A stretch of DNA of 64,000 nucleotides from Botryotinia globosa (taxonomy: Eukaryota > Ascomycota > Leotiomycetes > Helotiales > Sclerotiniaceae), in NCBI GenBank assembly GCA_014898425.1, contig RCSZ01000002.1, positions 2,480,001-2,544,000 on the forward strand. The letters run 5' to 3'. Each line of letters opens with the position of its first letter. Position 1 is the first letter of the stretch. Under the pieces are notes generated by a model that was given only the letters and a program-made list of their open reading frames with translations, had not been told where the DNA came from and searched no databases. The position numbers were made by a program, and so were the translations under genes. Positions 11,401-26,918 of this stretch are shown here, piece after piece.

Positions 11401-13779
11401 ATGCGAGCTTTTGGTAGCCTTATAAGAAATATTGTTGTCAAACCAAAACTAAACCTACAGCTTACATTTCGAACCTTCACAGCTACAACACCCCACCATA
11501 AATACCAAACACCAGCACAAAAGAAGGACAAAAGAATGTCGACCACTACTACCCTTAAGGGTCAGCCCCTTGATCGTCAAGTCCTCGATTCCATGTTGAG
11601 GCGGCGCATGTTCTATACTCCCTCTTTCGAAATCTACAATGGAGTCGCTGGTCTTGTAAGCAACAAGTCTTTCATACAATGCTCCCAATGTCCAATACAT
11701 TCTGCATGTTTCGACTTCTACAACCCTTTTACTTCCCGATAAAACTCCAAACTCTCAGTTGATTCTAGGAAGTCTTTTTCTGGGCAATTACTGACTCCTC
11801 ACGTAGTATGATTATGGTCCTCCCGGTTGCGCCTTGCAGGCGAACGTTATTGACTTATGGCGCAAACATTTCGTCTTGGAAGAAGATATGTTGGAATTGG
11901 ACTGCACAGCGTTGACTCCAGCCGAAGTTCTCCAAACTAGTGGTCATGTTGAGAAGTTTGCAGATTGGATGTGCAAAGACCTCAAGAACGGCGATATCAT
12001 GCGAGCGGATCATTTCGTTGAAGACATACTTGAGTCGAGGTTGAGAGGGGATAAAGAAGCTAGAGGTGTCAAAGTTGTCGAGGAAGAAGAGGATCCATCA
12101 AAAAAGAAGAAGAAGAAGAAGACTAAGGGAATTGAAGCTGTGAAACTCGATGATACAGTTGTTCAAGAATACGAGGAGATTTTGGCCAAGGTACGTCCAT
12201 CTAATGACATTACAAGTATGAATATTAACTTTTTAGATTGATAATTACAATGGAGAAGAACTTGGTCAGTTGATCAAAAAGTACGAAATGAAGAACCCAG
12301 AAACTGGCATGGAGCCTTCCGCACCGGTGGCTTTCAACCTTATGTTCCAGACTGCAATTGGCCCAAGCAGTAACACACCAGGTTATTTACGCCCAGAAAC
12401 TGCCCAAGGTCAATTTCTCAACTTCGCCAAGCTTCTCGAGTACAACCAACAACAAATGCCATTTGCTTCTGCTTCCATTGGCAAGTCATACAGAAATGAA
12501 ATCTCTCCCCGTGGTGGTTTACTGAGAGTTCGAGAATTTTTGATGGCTGAGATTGAACATTTTGTCGATCCCGAAGGCGGCAAGAAGCATGAACGTTTCA
12601 ACGACGTCAAAGATGTAGAGCTTGTTTTGTTGAATCGCCATACTCAATTAGCTGGTAAAACTGATGTTGAAAAAATGGCTATCGGCAAGGCCGTCGAAAA
12701 TGGTACTGTCGACAACGAGACCCTTGGCTACTTTTTGGCACGAATTCAGCTCTTCCTTGCAAAGATTGGTGTTGATCAATCCAAAGTTAGATTCAGACAG
12801 CACATGGCCAATGAGATGGCTCATTATGCTGCAGATTGCTGGGATGCCGAGTTGCATACCAGCTCTGGTTGGGTTGAGTGTGTTGGTTGTGCTGATAGAA
12901 GCGCTTACGATCTCAGCGTACACGCAAAGAAGACTGGCGCGGCTTTGATGGTCCGTCAAAGATTAGACACTCCAATTAGTGTCGAGGAGTGGCAAGTTGA
13001 TATCGACAAGAAGAAGTTCGGCCCTAAATTCAAGAAGGATGGTAAGGCTGTTGAGGCTGCTATTGAAGCTCTGTCGCAAGAAAAGCTGGAATCTCTTGCG
13101 AAGGACCTCAAAGACAATGGAAAGATTGTTATCGGGGTCGATGGAATTGCTGATGGTAAAGCCGAAGTTGGTGCTGATCTTATCAAGATTGAGCTCCGAA
13201 CCCGGGTTGAAAACACCAGAGAATATACCCCAAATGTAATTGAGCCTTCATTTGGTATCGGTAGAATTTTGTACGCCTTGATGGAGCACAACTACTGGAC
13301 CCGTGGTAGTGAAGGTGGCGATGAAGCACGTGGTGTAAGTTATTGTTCATTTTCATGCATTTGTAGCGACTAACGAAATATAGGTCCTCTCATTTCCACC
13401 AATTGTTGCTCCCACTAAAGTACTGCTCGTTCCCCTCTCTTCCCATGAGAGTTTCAAGCCCTTCCTGAAGCAAATCTCATATAAGCTCCGATCCATGGGC
13501 ATTTCTAGCCGTATTGATGATTCTTCGGCATCCATTGGCAAGCGTTATAGCCGAAACGATGAGCTTGGTACCCCTCTGGGCATCACTGTTGACTTCCAGA
13601 GTGTTAACGATAGTACATTCACTTTGAGAGATAGAGATTCCACCAAGCAAGTCCGTGCATCCCAGGAGAAAATCCTGGCGGCTATCAAAGAGTTGGTTGA
13701 CGGCACCAAGGTTTGGGCAGATATAGAGAAAGAATTGCCAATCTTCGAGGGTCAAGAGGCTGATCTTCCTACTCGTTAA
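11401..13779 (+). CDS. GRS1: Glycyl-tRNA synthetase, likely dual cytosolic/mitochondrial
   Basis: Class II alpha2 synthetase that charges tRNA-Gly. Four exons (11401-11655, 11807-12190, 12237-13334, 13384-13779) join with phase-0 introns to 710 aa. Seen: SMLRRRMFYTPSFEIYNGVAGL then YDYGPPGCALQANVIDLWR across the first intron; a lysine run near 225; RPETAQGQFLNFAKLLEYN; motif 2 around SIGKSYRNEISPRGGLLRVRE; GWVECVGCADRSAYDL; motif 3 PSFGIGRILYALMEH; and a C-terminal anticodon-binding domain beginning VLSFPPIVAPTKVLLVPL. The first 45 residues are basic and Ser/Thr-rich with almost no acidic residues, like a mitochondrial presequence, and are followed by a second in-frame Met at 11536 where the cytosolic form would begin. 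Yeast GRS1 also makes both forms from one gene using alternative starts. Confidence 0.97.
11536..11538 (+). other. GRS1: Second in-frame start codon of GRS1 (cytosolic form)
   Basis: This ATG is codon 46 of the long frame. Translation from here gives MSTTTTLKGQPLDRQ and removes the presequence-like extension. Leaky scanning or a second transcription start could supply it. Confidence 0.6.
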
Positions 13780-14960
13780 GACACAGAAATGTCTAGATTT
13801 CGCGAAATGACTATCACATGTTATCAGATAGACGTCACACATAGATTATGAATTTGTGATGTTATATCGCGCCAAATGATAAAAATAACAATTCATTAAG
13901 GTTTAACGAACTTTTTGCTCAATATTCCCGATCGTAGGAACGACTCATAATTGATACGATAAACCATATGTTTTAACAAGATTTTCGTGCTACGTAATAA
14001 GTAGCTTCCATCATCCTTCTTTTTCGCTTCTAGAAATTCCATGGTTGTTAGGGGCATTTAGAAAGGGGGGAAACACACAAATCAATCATGTAAGAAAGAA
14101 ACACCCCATAGATGTGACCAGTTCCCTCTTGGGGATAATCATAAACATTTGACTTTGTCGAAACCAGAAACACATAGCCCAGGAAATTGCTAAACCGTGC
14201 GAGGGTCTAAATCTGTTACAAGATCCGTTCATTTGGAAACACAAACTTGTAATACCTAGTACCTATGACACTAATTTTCGAAACAAAGGATGCTCATTTG
14301 ATTAGTATGTAGGCTCACCAGCTCGGTAAGGGTAGCGCTTAGGAGGAACATCAGAGGGGGCTTTGCTTTACTTCCCGACAAGAGACCAATGCACATTTTA
14401 ATTCATGTACAAAGCGTCTGCTTGGGAGAAAAACTGGAGATTCTTGCAATCAATTTTGTAGGAGACGTTGCCGTTGCCGTTGAATTGTTTTATAAATCTT
14501 TTCAGAGTTTTAAAGTTCACGTTTAGGGGCTTTGACAACTTGTAAATAGCCTTTTGTTTGTGTCAATTAACTAATCTATGAAACAGTACTAGGTGGTCTA
14601 AGATAAACAACTGACTCTACCTGCTTCTCACTTGATCAAGATATCAAATTGTCCAGATAACATATGCATTGGTAGTGGTTAGAAACTTGGCAAGCTTGGT
14701 TGGGTACTGCTAATCATAGAATCATGGCCTATGATGATGCTATGCTCTCAGCTAAAGAGTATCTAAGGTAGCTAGCTAGTACATAGTCCTGAGTCCTAAA
14801 TTTGATGGATCGTTCAGTTCATCCCCGAGTCAAAGTTCGTTTCTTTTCTTCCTAGTCAGCCTCTAGGACTTTTCCCATGATTGGTCCTCGATAGGCTAAG
14901 GAAGAAGCAAGATGGGCAGGAGGGAGGCTTGATGGGAAGAAATCATCTTTTCAGCATGAC

Positions 14961-14994
<34 letters not shown>

Positions 14995-16062
14995 TAGTAA
15001 TACTTTTCGTAAGATGTAATATCTTGTATCTTGGTATTACTTTCAGATAGATATGTATAGATACTGTGTTGAGTAAGACATGTTCATGCTAAGACATACA
15101 GGAAGTTACTACCCGTCTCTTTCTCTCTCTGTAGCCCCAATCAATCTTCCAAAGACACCCAGCTATTCGACAGGCGTATCCAGTAAATCGAGAAAGATAG
15201 ATAGACAGACAGATAGATATCTTTGAGACAGAGCACACTTACAACAGGTAGACAGGACAGAAAAACAGTGCCACATTTTTCTACTCATATTTGTACACTC
15301 CAGCTCTATTCTCTCCTGGTGAATTGTTAATAAATGCATCTATATTCTCTCAGAGCATGCACTCATCCGTGAACTCTTCTCCTAGGTCTAGGTCGGGTAC
15401 TCTTATTACTCTTATTAGATCCTCTTGGGTGAATGTGAAGGGACCTTTTCACTATTCGGCCTCTTAAAAGGGTGCACGGGTAAGGGTATGGGGGTCTCAT
15501 TAGCGTCCTGTAGTTACCGCTTGAACAAAAGGCGCTAATACTACAAACTCGATTCCTAAAACCTGCCCAAGTAGATCTCAATCACTTTCAATACATTGAA
15601 CAACTGCATCCCAAAGGAATTTCCTCCCTCTTATAACAAAGTTGTCTTGTCAATATTGACAACATAATACTGCAACACTGAAAACCCATATAATATACTG
15701 AAAGCTTCATTCACCACCATTTCAATATTACAAGAAACAAAAAAACGCTGGACGTTGTGCGGCAACTCGGTCTTTGTTGATCCCCTGGTTTGCGACCTCG
15801 AACATCCTCGAATCTCCAACTGTCTATAACGAATAGATCAGGTGGAGTTCTTACTCACTCCAGCCCAGCCTTTACTTTGTATGTGATTGCACTTTTTTTA
15901 TACTTTCTGCATTCAAAGAGTAATAATTAAATGCTAATATTTATGAATACAGTCATTTTTGTCTTCTCTTTCAACGATACCCCGCGGCTTTCGATCTGCT
16001 TGTTCCCTTTCAGAATCTTGCATACATTGTGCTTTAAGTTGTAATTCTGCCTTCACATCAAA
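13780..16062. other. Intergenic, 2.3 kb, long leader/promoter of the PAK kinase gene
   Basis: No supportable ORF. It contains a (TG)14 microsatellite at 14963-14990 and a GATA/GACA-type short repeat near 15195-15220. The right-hand part is pyrimidine-rich and probably includes the kinase 5' UTR. Confidence 0.5.
14963..14990 (+). repeat. (TG)14 microsatellite
   Basis: Fourteen uninterrupted TG units in the gap between GRS1 and the PAK kinase gene. Likely polymorphic. Confidence 0.95.
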
Positions 16063-18915
<2,853 letters not shown>

Positions 18916-19776
18916 ACAACCAAATACTTTACGAGAGTTAATGATACACGTTTACGACAAGCGAGCAATTGGTGGCATTTCGAGTTCGTATTTGGAAGCA
19001 GTTAAAGCTGATTTAATTTTATTTTGCGACATAACGCAGGTTACATCATGGGTTATATTGTGTGGTACCTATACTATACCAACAGCATGAATGCCCGGAG
19101 TTTCTGGGAGTTTCACATTCTGTTTACTTTGCGCGACATATCTAAGATCTGAATAATCGTGGTCACATGTCAATGACATATCTGGAGGCATATAAAAGCT
19201 GGGCTCAAAGGAACAAACTCCACGTTCTGCTTTGACCTACTTTGGCTTCTCGATGATCTTCCAGTTTGTGGATAGCTAGGTATCTTTGGGATCTTTCGAA
19301 GGTAGGCCTCAAAATGAGGATATACTTTACGGAAAGATGGCCGGAAAGGGCAGTAATAGGCGTCAGGTAGATTATTTGAAGAGAAATAAGAAAAGTTCAA
19401 AATATAACGAAAACTATAATAATTGTGATTATGAAGAAAGTATGATGCTAATATCTAATCCATGCGTAGTTTTGTTTTGATACCGGAATTACTTATATGA
19501 CATGAGGGAGAACGTAGAAGCATAAAAACGGTCATCCCGAATCTTGACCCCCCAAAAAGCTTCTAGAATTACTAGGGCGCGACGGGTAACGTAACCTTAC
19601 TAGTGTTCTATCTAGTCTAGCCTCGGTCAGCCTGACCGATCTGGCCTCGTTAGTTACTATATCTAGCCTTGCAAGACGCAGCCCAACAATTAAGTTTAGA
19701 ACGTCAGTTCTATTGCACAAAATTGGGCATTTCGTCACACAAGTTATCTTAAACATTTCAAAATCGATTTCAGAAG
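18916..19776. other. Intergenic, 0.86 kb
   Basis: 3' flank of CLA4 and promoter of the Sec12-like gene. No ORF of note. It contains a 15-bp perfect inverted repeat at 19624-19638. Confidence 0.5.
19624..19638. repeat. 15-bp perfect palindrome upstream of the Sec12-like gene
   Basis: CGGTCAG, one C, CTGACCG: seven-base arms, 139 bp before the ATG. It could be a dimer-binding site for a transcription factor; no known fungal consensus is claimed. Confidence 0.5.
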
Positions 19777-21791
19777 ATGGCGCCTTTGATACCGTCTGCA
19801 AAATTGACCTTGCCGTATCCATTGTATGCTTGCGACTTTGATCCGATAGATTCCTCACGACTGGTAGTTGGTGGGGGCGGAGGTGCAGGAAGATCGGGTG
19901 TGGAAAATAAGATCGTAAGTCTGAGACTGTGTCTTTTTGAAAGAGGGATTCATATTGGAAACTGATTTTCTCTCATGTATCTGCTAATCGCCATACTTTC
20001 TAGACCCTTTTGGACACTTCAAATCCGAACGAGCTTGTTGAAGTTGCCGAGCTAGACTTGAGTAAGGAAGAAGACAATGTCGCCAGTCTTGCAGTCGGCC
20101 AAACTCAAGGAGATACAACCTTATTATTCGCAGGAGTGAATTCCAGTCCGGCAGACTTGGCTAGAGGAACGAATGCGCACTTTCGAGTTATTGGAATAAG
20201 CCCTGTTTCAAAAGGAAAGCGAAAGGCTACAGAGCCTGTTGCAATAACAAGCAAACTATCCGAGGTTTTGAGATGCCCATTGTTTACCAATGTCGAGAGG
20301 GATTTATACCAAAGGGTCATTCGATTATCGCGACCTTATGCAGGACAAGCGCAATGGGGTGCGATTGCGACTGGGTTTGCGAAAGATTCTGAAATAGTGC
20401 TTTTCCAACCTGCACAGACTGGGCCTCCCATTTCGAGGAGTGCTATAAAGTTGGCGAAGGAGGTAGTTGACATGGATTTCATACAAACTGGAAAAGATGA
20501 TTTTTTTTTCGCGTACGCCGATGAGCAAGATATATACGTTAAAAAGCTTGGCTCAATAGATGATGGGGCAGAACCTGAATGTGTATATATTACACCTGCG
20601 TCAAGAAGTGGGGAGCCAGTTACGATACCGTCTTTCAGATCGATTAGATGGCTAACAAAGGATTTTATTATCATGCTCACGAATATCCATAGCCAGGGAG
20701 GTGTAGTACTACAGATTCTCAGATTACCACCCAGTGGCAAAGGACAGTGCAGAATTGCGCAATCACACAGACTCCCATTCAGTGTAAAGAAGGCTACTGG
20801 ACTCGCGGTTGTCAACCTTACACCACCATCAACTCCCGATGGAGAGCAAGGCTACACTCAATTCGTGATTGCGGTTGCTGGCCACGATATTTCCATTTCC
20901 CTCTTCAAGGTTGATCTCCAGCACGAAGCAAATAACTACCTCGTCACACCTATCAGACCTCTCCGAACATTCAAGAATGTTCACCCTGGAGTGATTACAG
21001 GAATTACATTCTCAAACTTTATACCTCCCACCCAATCTGTTACTGCAAGCACTCCTCCTCAGCACCTTAAACTCGCGAGTACAGGTATTAGTAATACGGT
21101 TATCGTCCACACCCTCCCACTATTTCCCGTTCCTCTATCTGTCAAAAGAGGCCAATCAAGCACACCTCGCTACGTCGTCGCTCTTCCTTCAAGCAAAGCA
21201 ATTTACTCTTTTGGAATCATCTTCTCCATGCTCCTAGCGTTGTTAGCAGCAATCTTAACGCAAAGTGTATTGGAGATCAGGGGGGTTGTGGAACCTCATT
21301 TGGGCGCCGCAAAGTATCTACCGGTGCCCTTACAGGAGGCAATTGGAAAACCATACACGTTTCCGTCTAATTATCACGCACTCAATACACACATCTCCAC
21401 CGCTCCAATCTCCACAAGCCTGTCGAACACACCATCCGCATCTACCCCGGACTTCTTCGCGTCCCTCCGTTCCCCCTCCCCTAATTCCGCTCCTTCTAAG
21501 ATCTACCTCCACCACGGAGTTCCTGTCCCAGACGTTGAAACCCAAGAAATTTCTCCTGATATCACGTCGCCAGAACTTCCTTCATCTATAAAAGCAGTTC
21601 TTCACGACGAGGAAAAACATGAAGGTAAATCATGGGATGAATTGACGGCCCCGCAGAAAGAAAATTGGAAGAGAAAATTAAAGGATGCGGGGCATTGGGC
21701 TGAAGAGATGGGAGAGGCGATTTTCAAGGGGGTCGTTTTTGGCGAGTTGGGCGGTTTGGTAGGAGCGGCTGTTGTGCAGGCCGCGAGATAG
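19777..21791 (+). CDS. SEC12: Sec12-like guanine nucleotide exchange factor for Sar1
   Basis: ER membrane protein that loads Sar1 with GTP to start COPII vesicle budding. Exons 19777-19914 and 20004-21791 (phase 0, 89-bp intron) give 641 aa. The N-terminal part is a divergent WD40/beta-propeller. It opens LPYPLYACDFDPID and carries the glycine-rich GGGGGAGRSGVENKI loop near residue 32; this matches the K-loop region of Sec12 that contacts Sar1. A single hydrophobic anchor lies near 410-432 (IYSFGIIFSMLLALLAAIL), followed by a lumenal tail with Ser/Pro-rich and acidic segments. Topology (cytosolic propeller, one TM, lumenal tail) fits Sec12. No HDEL is present at the C-terminus, which ends VGAAVVQAAR. 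With SEC61 further right, it is one of two early secretory-pathway genes here. Confidence 0.88.
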
Positions 21792-22431
21792 AAGAAGTTT
21801 TCAAGATGGAGCGATTGCGAGAAGTGGAAATTGATAGTATGAAATGATGAGAGACTCAAGATGATTTGGAAAGGCGTTGTATGATAGTTCCATGATGTGT
21901 TGGATGTTGGATGGCGAAATTGTGAGCAATTTCTTACCTTTCTTCTTGTTCATTCAATGCTGGTTTGTGTTGCGTCATCGCGAGGTCACAACGATGTATA
22001 AGATACGGTAGATGGGATGGATGTAAACTACGAGACACATATATTTTATTTCTCTCATATTTAATAATAACAACATACGAAATTTTCCCAATTGAGAGCG
22101 ATCTGGGGAAACCATTTGAGACTTTTTTTCCAACAATAATATCTCGTAACTTTTCAATACGTTATGTTCAATGCTCCTATCTGATGATTCAGAGTGTTGA
22201 AATTGCAAAAGTGCTGCTATATGCACCTAGTTGGTTGTAGATGGTGAAGAAGGATTGATCCAGAGCGCAATGTTTAATACCATCTATCTTGTAGATGTGC
22301 CTGTATTGATATAAAAAGTCTTTGTTTCCGATCAATCATGATGGATTGTAAACATCCTGTATAATACCGCATGTTCGCGTCATGTTTGATACCTTGACTC
22401 CTTGAGCCTAAGTCTTGTAAAGCAAGACCTT
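21792..22431. other. Intergenic between convergent SEC12-like gene and MFS pseudogene
   Basis: AT-rich 3' flanking DNA with no supportable ORF. Confidence 0.5.
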
Positions 22432-24046
22432 TCAGTTAACCATCAATCTAGCTGCACACAGGAAAAAGAATCCTTTGAGCAGAGACGATGCTGCGAAGAG
22501 CTGAGCATATAAATAAATAGCGACGTTTGTCTCATGTGATCAAAAGATCAGCGATGGGAGGACCTGTCAGCACTGTGAAACTTACGATTGTCTAGCAAAG
22601 TAGCTTTCATTCTCATTGCTAACCAAACTTGTGGATGAGGTACTCCCAAAAAACATTCCCATTCTAACTCCTGCTTTCTTCAAATCCATTGTCAGGCTGC
22701 TCAATGTTGTTGGAAACATCATTTGAAGAGCATTCCCAACAATTCCATATACTACTGCTCGTGCGTAGAGACCTCCTCGGGATGGAACTCCAATCATTGC
22801 ATACGCACATTTGATGCAGGCGACGGTGACCATGAGGAGAATATTCATGGGTCCTTTATAGCGATCTGCAAGATATGCGGGCATGGTGCGACCTAGAATG
22901 CCAACGCCATTGAGGATAAGAAAATGTTGAATGATTCTTTTTGGGGTATATTGATGGTGTCGACCCCAAAGGAGCTCAAGTAGTAGAAAGCAAAATAGAC
23001 GCCCCAAAAGACTAAGAACATTTCCATTGCAAACAAGGTGTAGGATGCTTCTTTGAAAGCAGCGAGTTCAATGATAGGACCTGTTCTACGAGGTGGAAGT
23101 CTCAGTTTCGTTAATATGTTACAGATCGTTAAACAGCCTGTAGTGAAAACCCCAAAGATTCTCATGGTCCATCCACAGCCAGAAGGTGTGATTGGTTGTT
23201 GAAAAATGACTGGGAAGATCAAACCTCCTGTAGCACTAACACAGGCACATATGCCGACGGCTAACATCTTGTTCTTTGAGATATATGTAGATGCAACTGA
23301 TAGCGCTGGGCAGAACAGACACCCGTTACCAAGACCACAGCAGATTCCCTGAGCGAGGAACAATTGCCAGTACTTTGTTGATAGGGAGGCCATAAACATG
23401 CCTACCACGCTAAGTATAGTCCCAACGACTGCATAAAATTAGCGTCATGCTTTATTTAGAGCAAACCTCTAGGTAGTTCGACTCTAACGAATATCGGGAA
23501 AATATCACATGCTAGATATGAAGTGGATCAAGGAAGAAAAATCTTTACTCACGAAAGACAGGATGAAAGTAACCAGCATCGGCAAGACGACCAGTAAATG
23601 TTCCAATAAAGAATACTAGAAATATCTGGATACTCCCAATCCATGATACACCCAATGGGGAGGGACCAAGAAAATCGATATAGTACTCCTGAAAGACACT
23701 AAACGAGTTGATGAAACCCCTAGACTATAGTCAGTATAATCATAGGTTTTCGATTGACATGAAGCATGCCCAGACTCTTCGAGGAATCAAAGGGGCAAAT
23801 CACGGATACGAAAGACTAGAACCTACCAGTTGTTCACAATGATCAAATGACCCACCAAGACTTGTGTCCACGCAACAACTTCGCCATCGGGAGGACCACC
23901 TGGATCTCCAGCTCGCTGCACTCTTGGTTCGGGAAAGCACCCTCAAGCTTCTTCTTTTTGATGCTCTCGGGCTTGGTAGTATCTTCCTCGGCTTCATTTA
24001 AAGCTTCTGGATATACTTCGAATTCTTCCTTCTCGGACACTTTCAT
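22432..24046 (-). pseudogene. Broken monocarboxylate-type MFS transporter
   Basis: The remains of an MCT-like MFS gene read across several frames. Recognisable pieces in order: N-terminal tail MKVSEKEEFEVYPEALNE (from 24046); PPDGEVVAWTQVLVGHLIIV in a different frame; after a short intron GFINSFSVFQEYYIDFLGPS, then GTFTGRLADAGYFHPVF; after another intron GTILSVVGMFMASLSTKYWQ through WGVYFAFYYLSSFG; then NGVGILGRTMPAYLADRY in a shifted frame; KKAGVRMGMFF; IVSFTVLTGPPIADLL; and YLYAQLFAASSLLKGFFFLC near the end. Lesions: a frameshift near 23885-23940; a 1-nt shift near 22920; an out-of-frame join near 22580-22650; an in-frame TGA at 22532-22534; and a further shift just after it that looks like a 4-bp TTTA duplication. 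Intron borders are still good, so decay is recent or some lesions are assembly errors. Confidence 0.82.
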
Positions 24047-25338
24047 GAAGTCTGCTGATGAGATAGTGCCGCTTGGTCACCAGAGTGTATAGCAAAGGTA
24101 TACTGATTCACTTGATTACGAGAATTATTCTTTGACAAAGGTGAATAGAGGAATCTTTGATACTAAATCAGTATTCCTGAACGTTCCAGAAGAAGATTCC
24201 AACTCACCTAGCAGTTCTCCGAAAATGGCGTTTCTAGTCGAACAACTGATATTCACAATCAAGTAAGAAGGGAAAAAGAGTCAAAGGAAATAGAAGGGTT
24301 TACGATTCATCAATCTCGGTGATTACATCCAAAACGGCAAGAATCATTTTTCCCCTGCGCCTATGTGATGATCTTCCCACTGCAGGGTCCAAATGTATCT
24401 TGCTCAGCTCATGACAAGCATCGGTGACAACGTTAATTCCAGTAACCATTGTGCATAGGCTTTCCGATGTCCCATTCTCACTAACCATAACGCATATACA
24501 ATCTGAATAAATACTAAACATCGAGAAAATGTTACCTTCGTTGCTCACCCTCGCATTTCGTAGTCTCAATCCAGATTCTACGATAACCACACCTTCTAAT
24601 TCTCATGATGATGACCTATCCTCGCATGGACTAGTTTCTCGCGTAGAGTTAGAGCACCGCCGTGGATTTTTACACTACGCACACTAACGTTCCTGGCACA
24701 ATGTTAACGTTGCAGCATGCTGCTGCGGCTACCCGGGGAAAATGAGACTCCTACAAGGATTGTATATCCCGGGAGATGACCTAGATGTAGTCTGTATAAG
24801 GTTATGTACGCGACGCATGCGGCATGTGCATCGGGATGGGGAAGCCCTCACTGGTGGCTCATGGCGTGCTTTTCTCGATTCAAAGCTGGCTGGTCTATGG
24901 ATAGGGGTGCAGACAGGTCCAGATCGAGGCGTTCCATATTCCACCAATAATGCTATTCAGATGCGAGAATAAGTTCTGTGGGATGATTTCAATGGGCGTC
25001 TATTTCGTGGATGTGATACTACCTCCAAGTGGCAAAGAGATGGTCAGAATGTCGGTATGGCTTATGGTACTTACTTGTTGCAATTTGCAAAGTGTTAATA
25101 GATATAACACATATTGTTTGGTTTTATGATCAATAGCCGCTGTGCAGCACGTGCTATGCATAATTCCAATCGGGTATAGTGCATACGCTGCAACCCCATT
25201 GGCAACGGTTGAACGAGAGATTTTGTCCCCGTCAGGTTATAATACGTGTTCAGGATTCCGTGGAGGTAAAACCTCAGTCACTACCGTGAAACAAAATCTT
25301 AGCAGAGAAACCTCTCATCGAATTTGATCTGCAAAAAA
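24047..25338. other. Intergenic, 1.3 kb
   Basis: A 96-codon minus-strand frame (24300-24590) and small frames near 24730-24970 have no recognisable domain, and I do not call them. The right end holds the nitrilase promoter. Confidence 0.45.
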
Positions 25339-26541
25339 ATGGCTGCACCACAAATCATTACCCTCGCAGTCTCCCAATCTCACACGCTGTCTACCACTGC
25401 GGAAACGCTCGATGCTTTGTCTCAACAATGTCGCAAGGCGTCCAAGCAATCCCCCTCTCCTGATTTGATACTCTTCCCCGAGGCCTATCTCGGTGGGTAT
25501 CCTCGGGGAGCGGATTTCGGGGCTGTGGTGGGTTCGCGTGATCAGAAAGGTCGAGAACAGTTTTTGAATTATTTCAAGGATGCGGTGGATATGGGTGATA
25601 CGCCTGAAGGGGCGGGAGAAAAATGGGTAAAGAGGGAGTTGGAGGGACAGGGAGAAGGAGGTAGTCATGTGAGAAGAGGAGATGGGACGCGGGAGGAATT
25701 GGAGTTGGTGGCGAGAGAGACGGGGATTTTTATCGTGACGGGGTTTGTGGAGAGAGCGGGGGGGACGCTCTATTGTGCTGTGGTTTATGTGTGTCCGAAA
25801 TTGGGAGGTAGGTGTTTTTTTTTTCCACGTGAAAGATTCTGCGAGAAAGAAGTAGCTAACGTGGCGATAGTAATTGGTAAAAGGAGGAAAGTGATGCCGG
25901 TGAGTCTTTCATCAGGAAATATTTTTCATGTCTGGATAAAATCGCTTACTGTATACAGACAGGAAGTGAACGCTTGGTATGGGGCCAAGGACAACCATCC
26001 TCACTCCGCGCCGTAACCACCACGATCAAAGGCGTCAAACTAACCCTAGCAGCTGCCATCTGCTGGGAGAACTACATGCCTCTCTTGCGCCACTCCCTCT
26101 ACAGTCAAAACGTCAATCTCTATCTCGCCCCCACCGCCGACAATCGTGATGCCTGGACGGCACTCATGCGAACGGTCGCTTGCGAGGGTCGATGCTTTGT
26201 CCTCAGCGCCAATCAATGCATCAAGAAACAGAACCAACCAGCGTGGATCTACGGCGAGAAATCTGAAAGCGAGGAGTTTATATCTCGAGGAGGTTCTTGC
26301 ATTGTTTCTCCGCAAGGAGAGATTTTGAAAGGACCATTGTGGGAAGATGATGATGGGTTCATTACGGTGGAGGTTGATTTTGATGATTGTGTGAGAGGGA
26401 GATTGGATTTGGATGTTGCGGGGAGTTATTCAAGGTATGTTTGTTCTTAGAGGATGGGTTGGGACGTTTTTAACATGATTTATTAGAAATGATGCGTTTA
26501 AGTTGACGGTGACTGGACTTGATATCAGTCCCCCTCTTTGA
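25339..26541 (+). CDS. Nitrilase (C-N hydrolase family, branch 1)
   Basis: Thiol enzyme that hydrolyses nitriles to the acid and ammonia. Exons 25339-25807, 25871-25899 (29 nt), 25959-26434 and 26487-26541 join in frame to 342 aa. I chose Met at 25339 ([10 protein letters not shown]) over the in-frame Met five codons earlier because the fold begins here. The catalytic triad is complete: Glu48 in [15 protein letters not shown]; Lys163 in GKRRKVMP, in the tiny second exon; and Cys201 in [30 protein letters not shown] follows the Lys motif as in true nitrilases, and the product ends [16 protein letters not shown]. It is the only undamaged gene between two pseudogenes. Its natural substrate is unknown; plant-derived nitriles or cyano compounds are possible. 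A related alternative is a cyanide hydratase, which I think less likely. Confidence 0.93.
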
Positions 26542-26918
26542 AGGACTGGTGGGGTAACTTGACTTGGATTGAATGATTTTAACTGTTAAATACTTAGATT
26601 GAGACCCCTTAAAAAGCATGTAATCTAATTAGTTAGGAGAAATACATCTAGATCAACTATGGTGCTGATGGGTACTCATATATAATTGTGACCTTTTCTC
26701 TAGGAAACTTGAAGAGTGCATTAGCCTTAACTAACCTTAGGTACTGTATACGTCCTAAGTAGTAAGCTATAACCAGACATCTCAGTAATTTGACGCCCCA
26801 TCACCTTACAAATGAACATATACAAGAATAATCATTCCAATTGCCAACACAATAGTCTTTATCCAGACTCTCAATTACCACTAGTCAAAATTGAAGTTCT
26901 CATTGAAAACAAAACGAG
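26542..26918. other. Short intergenic gap
   Basis: 377 bp between the convergent nitrilase and AlaX remnant. Nothing seen beyond AT-rich flanking sequence. Confidence 0.5.

Noticed and set aside
24300..24590. 96-codon minus-strand frame
   Set aside because: No domain, no splice partners and no coding-like extension on either side, though a small lineage-specific gene cannot be excluded.
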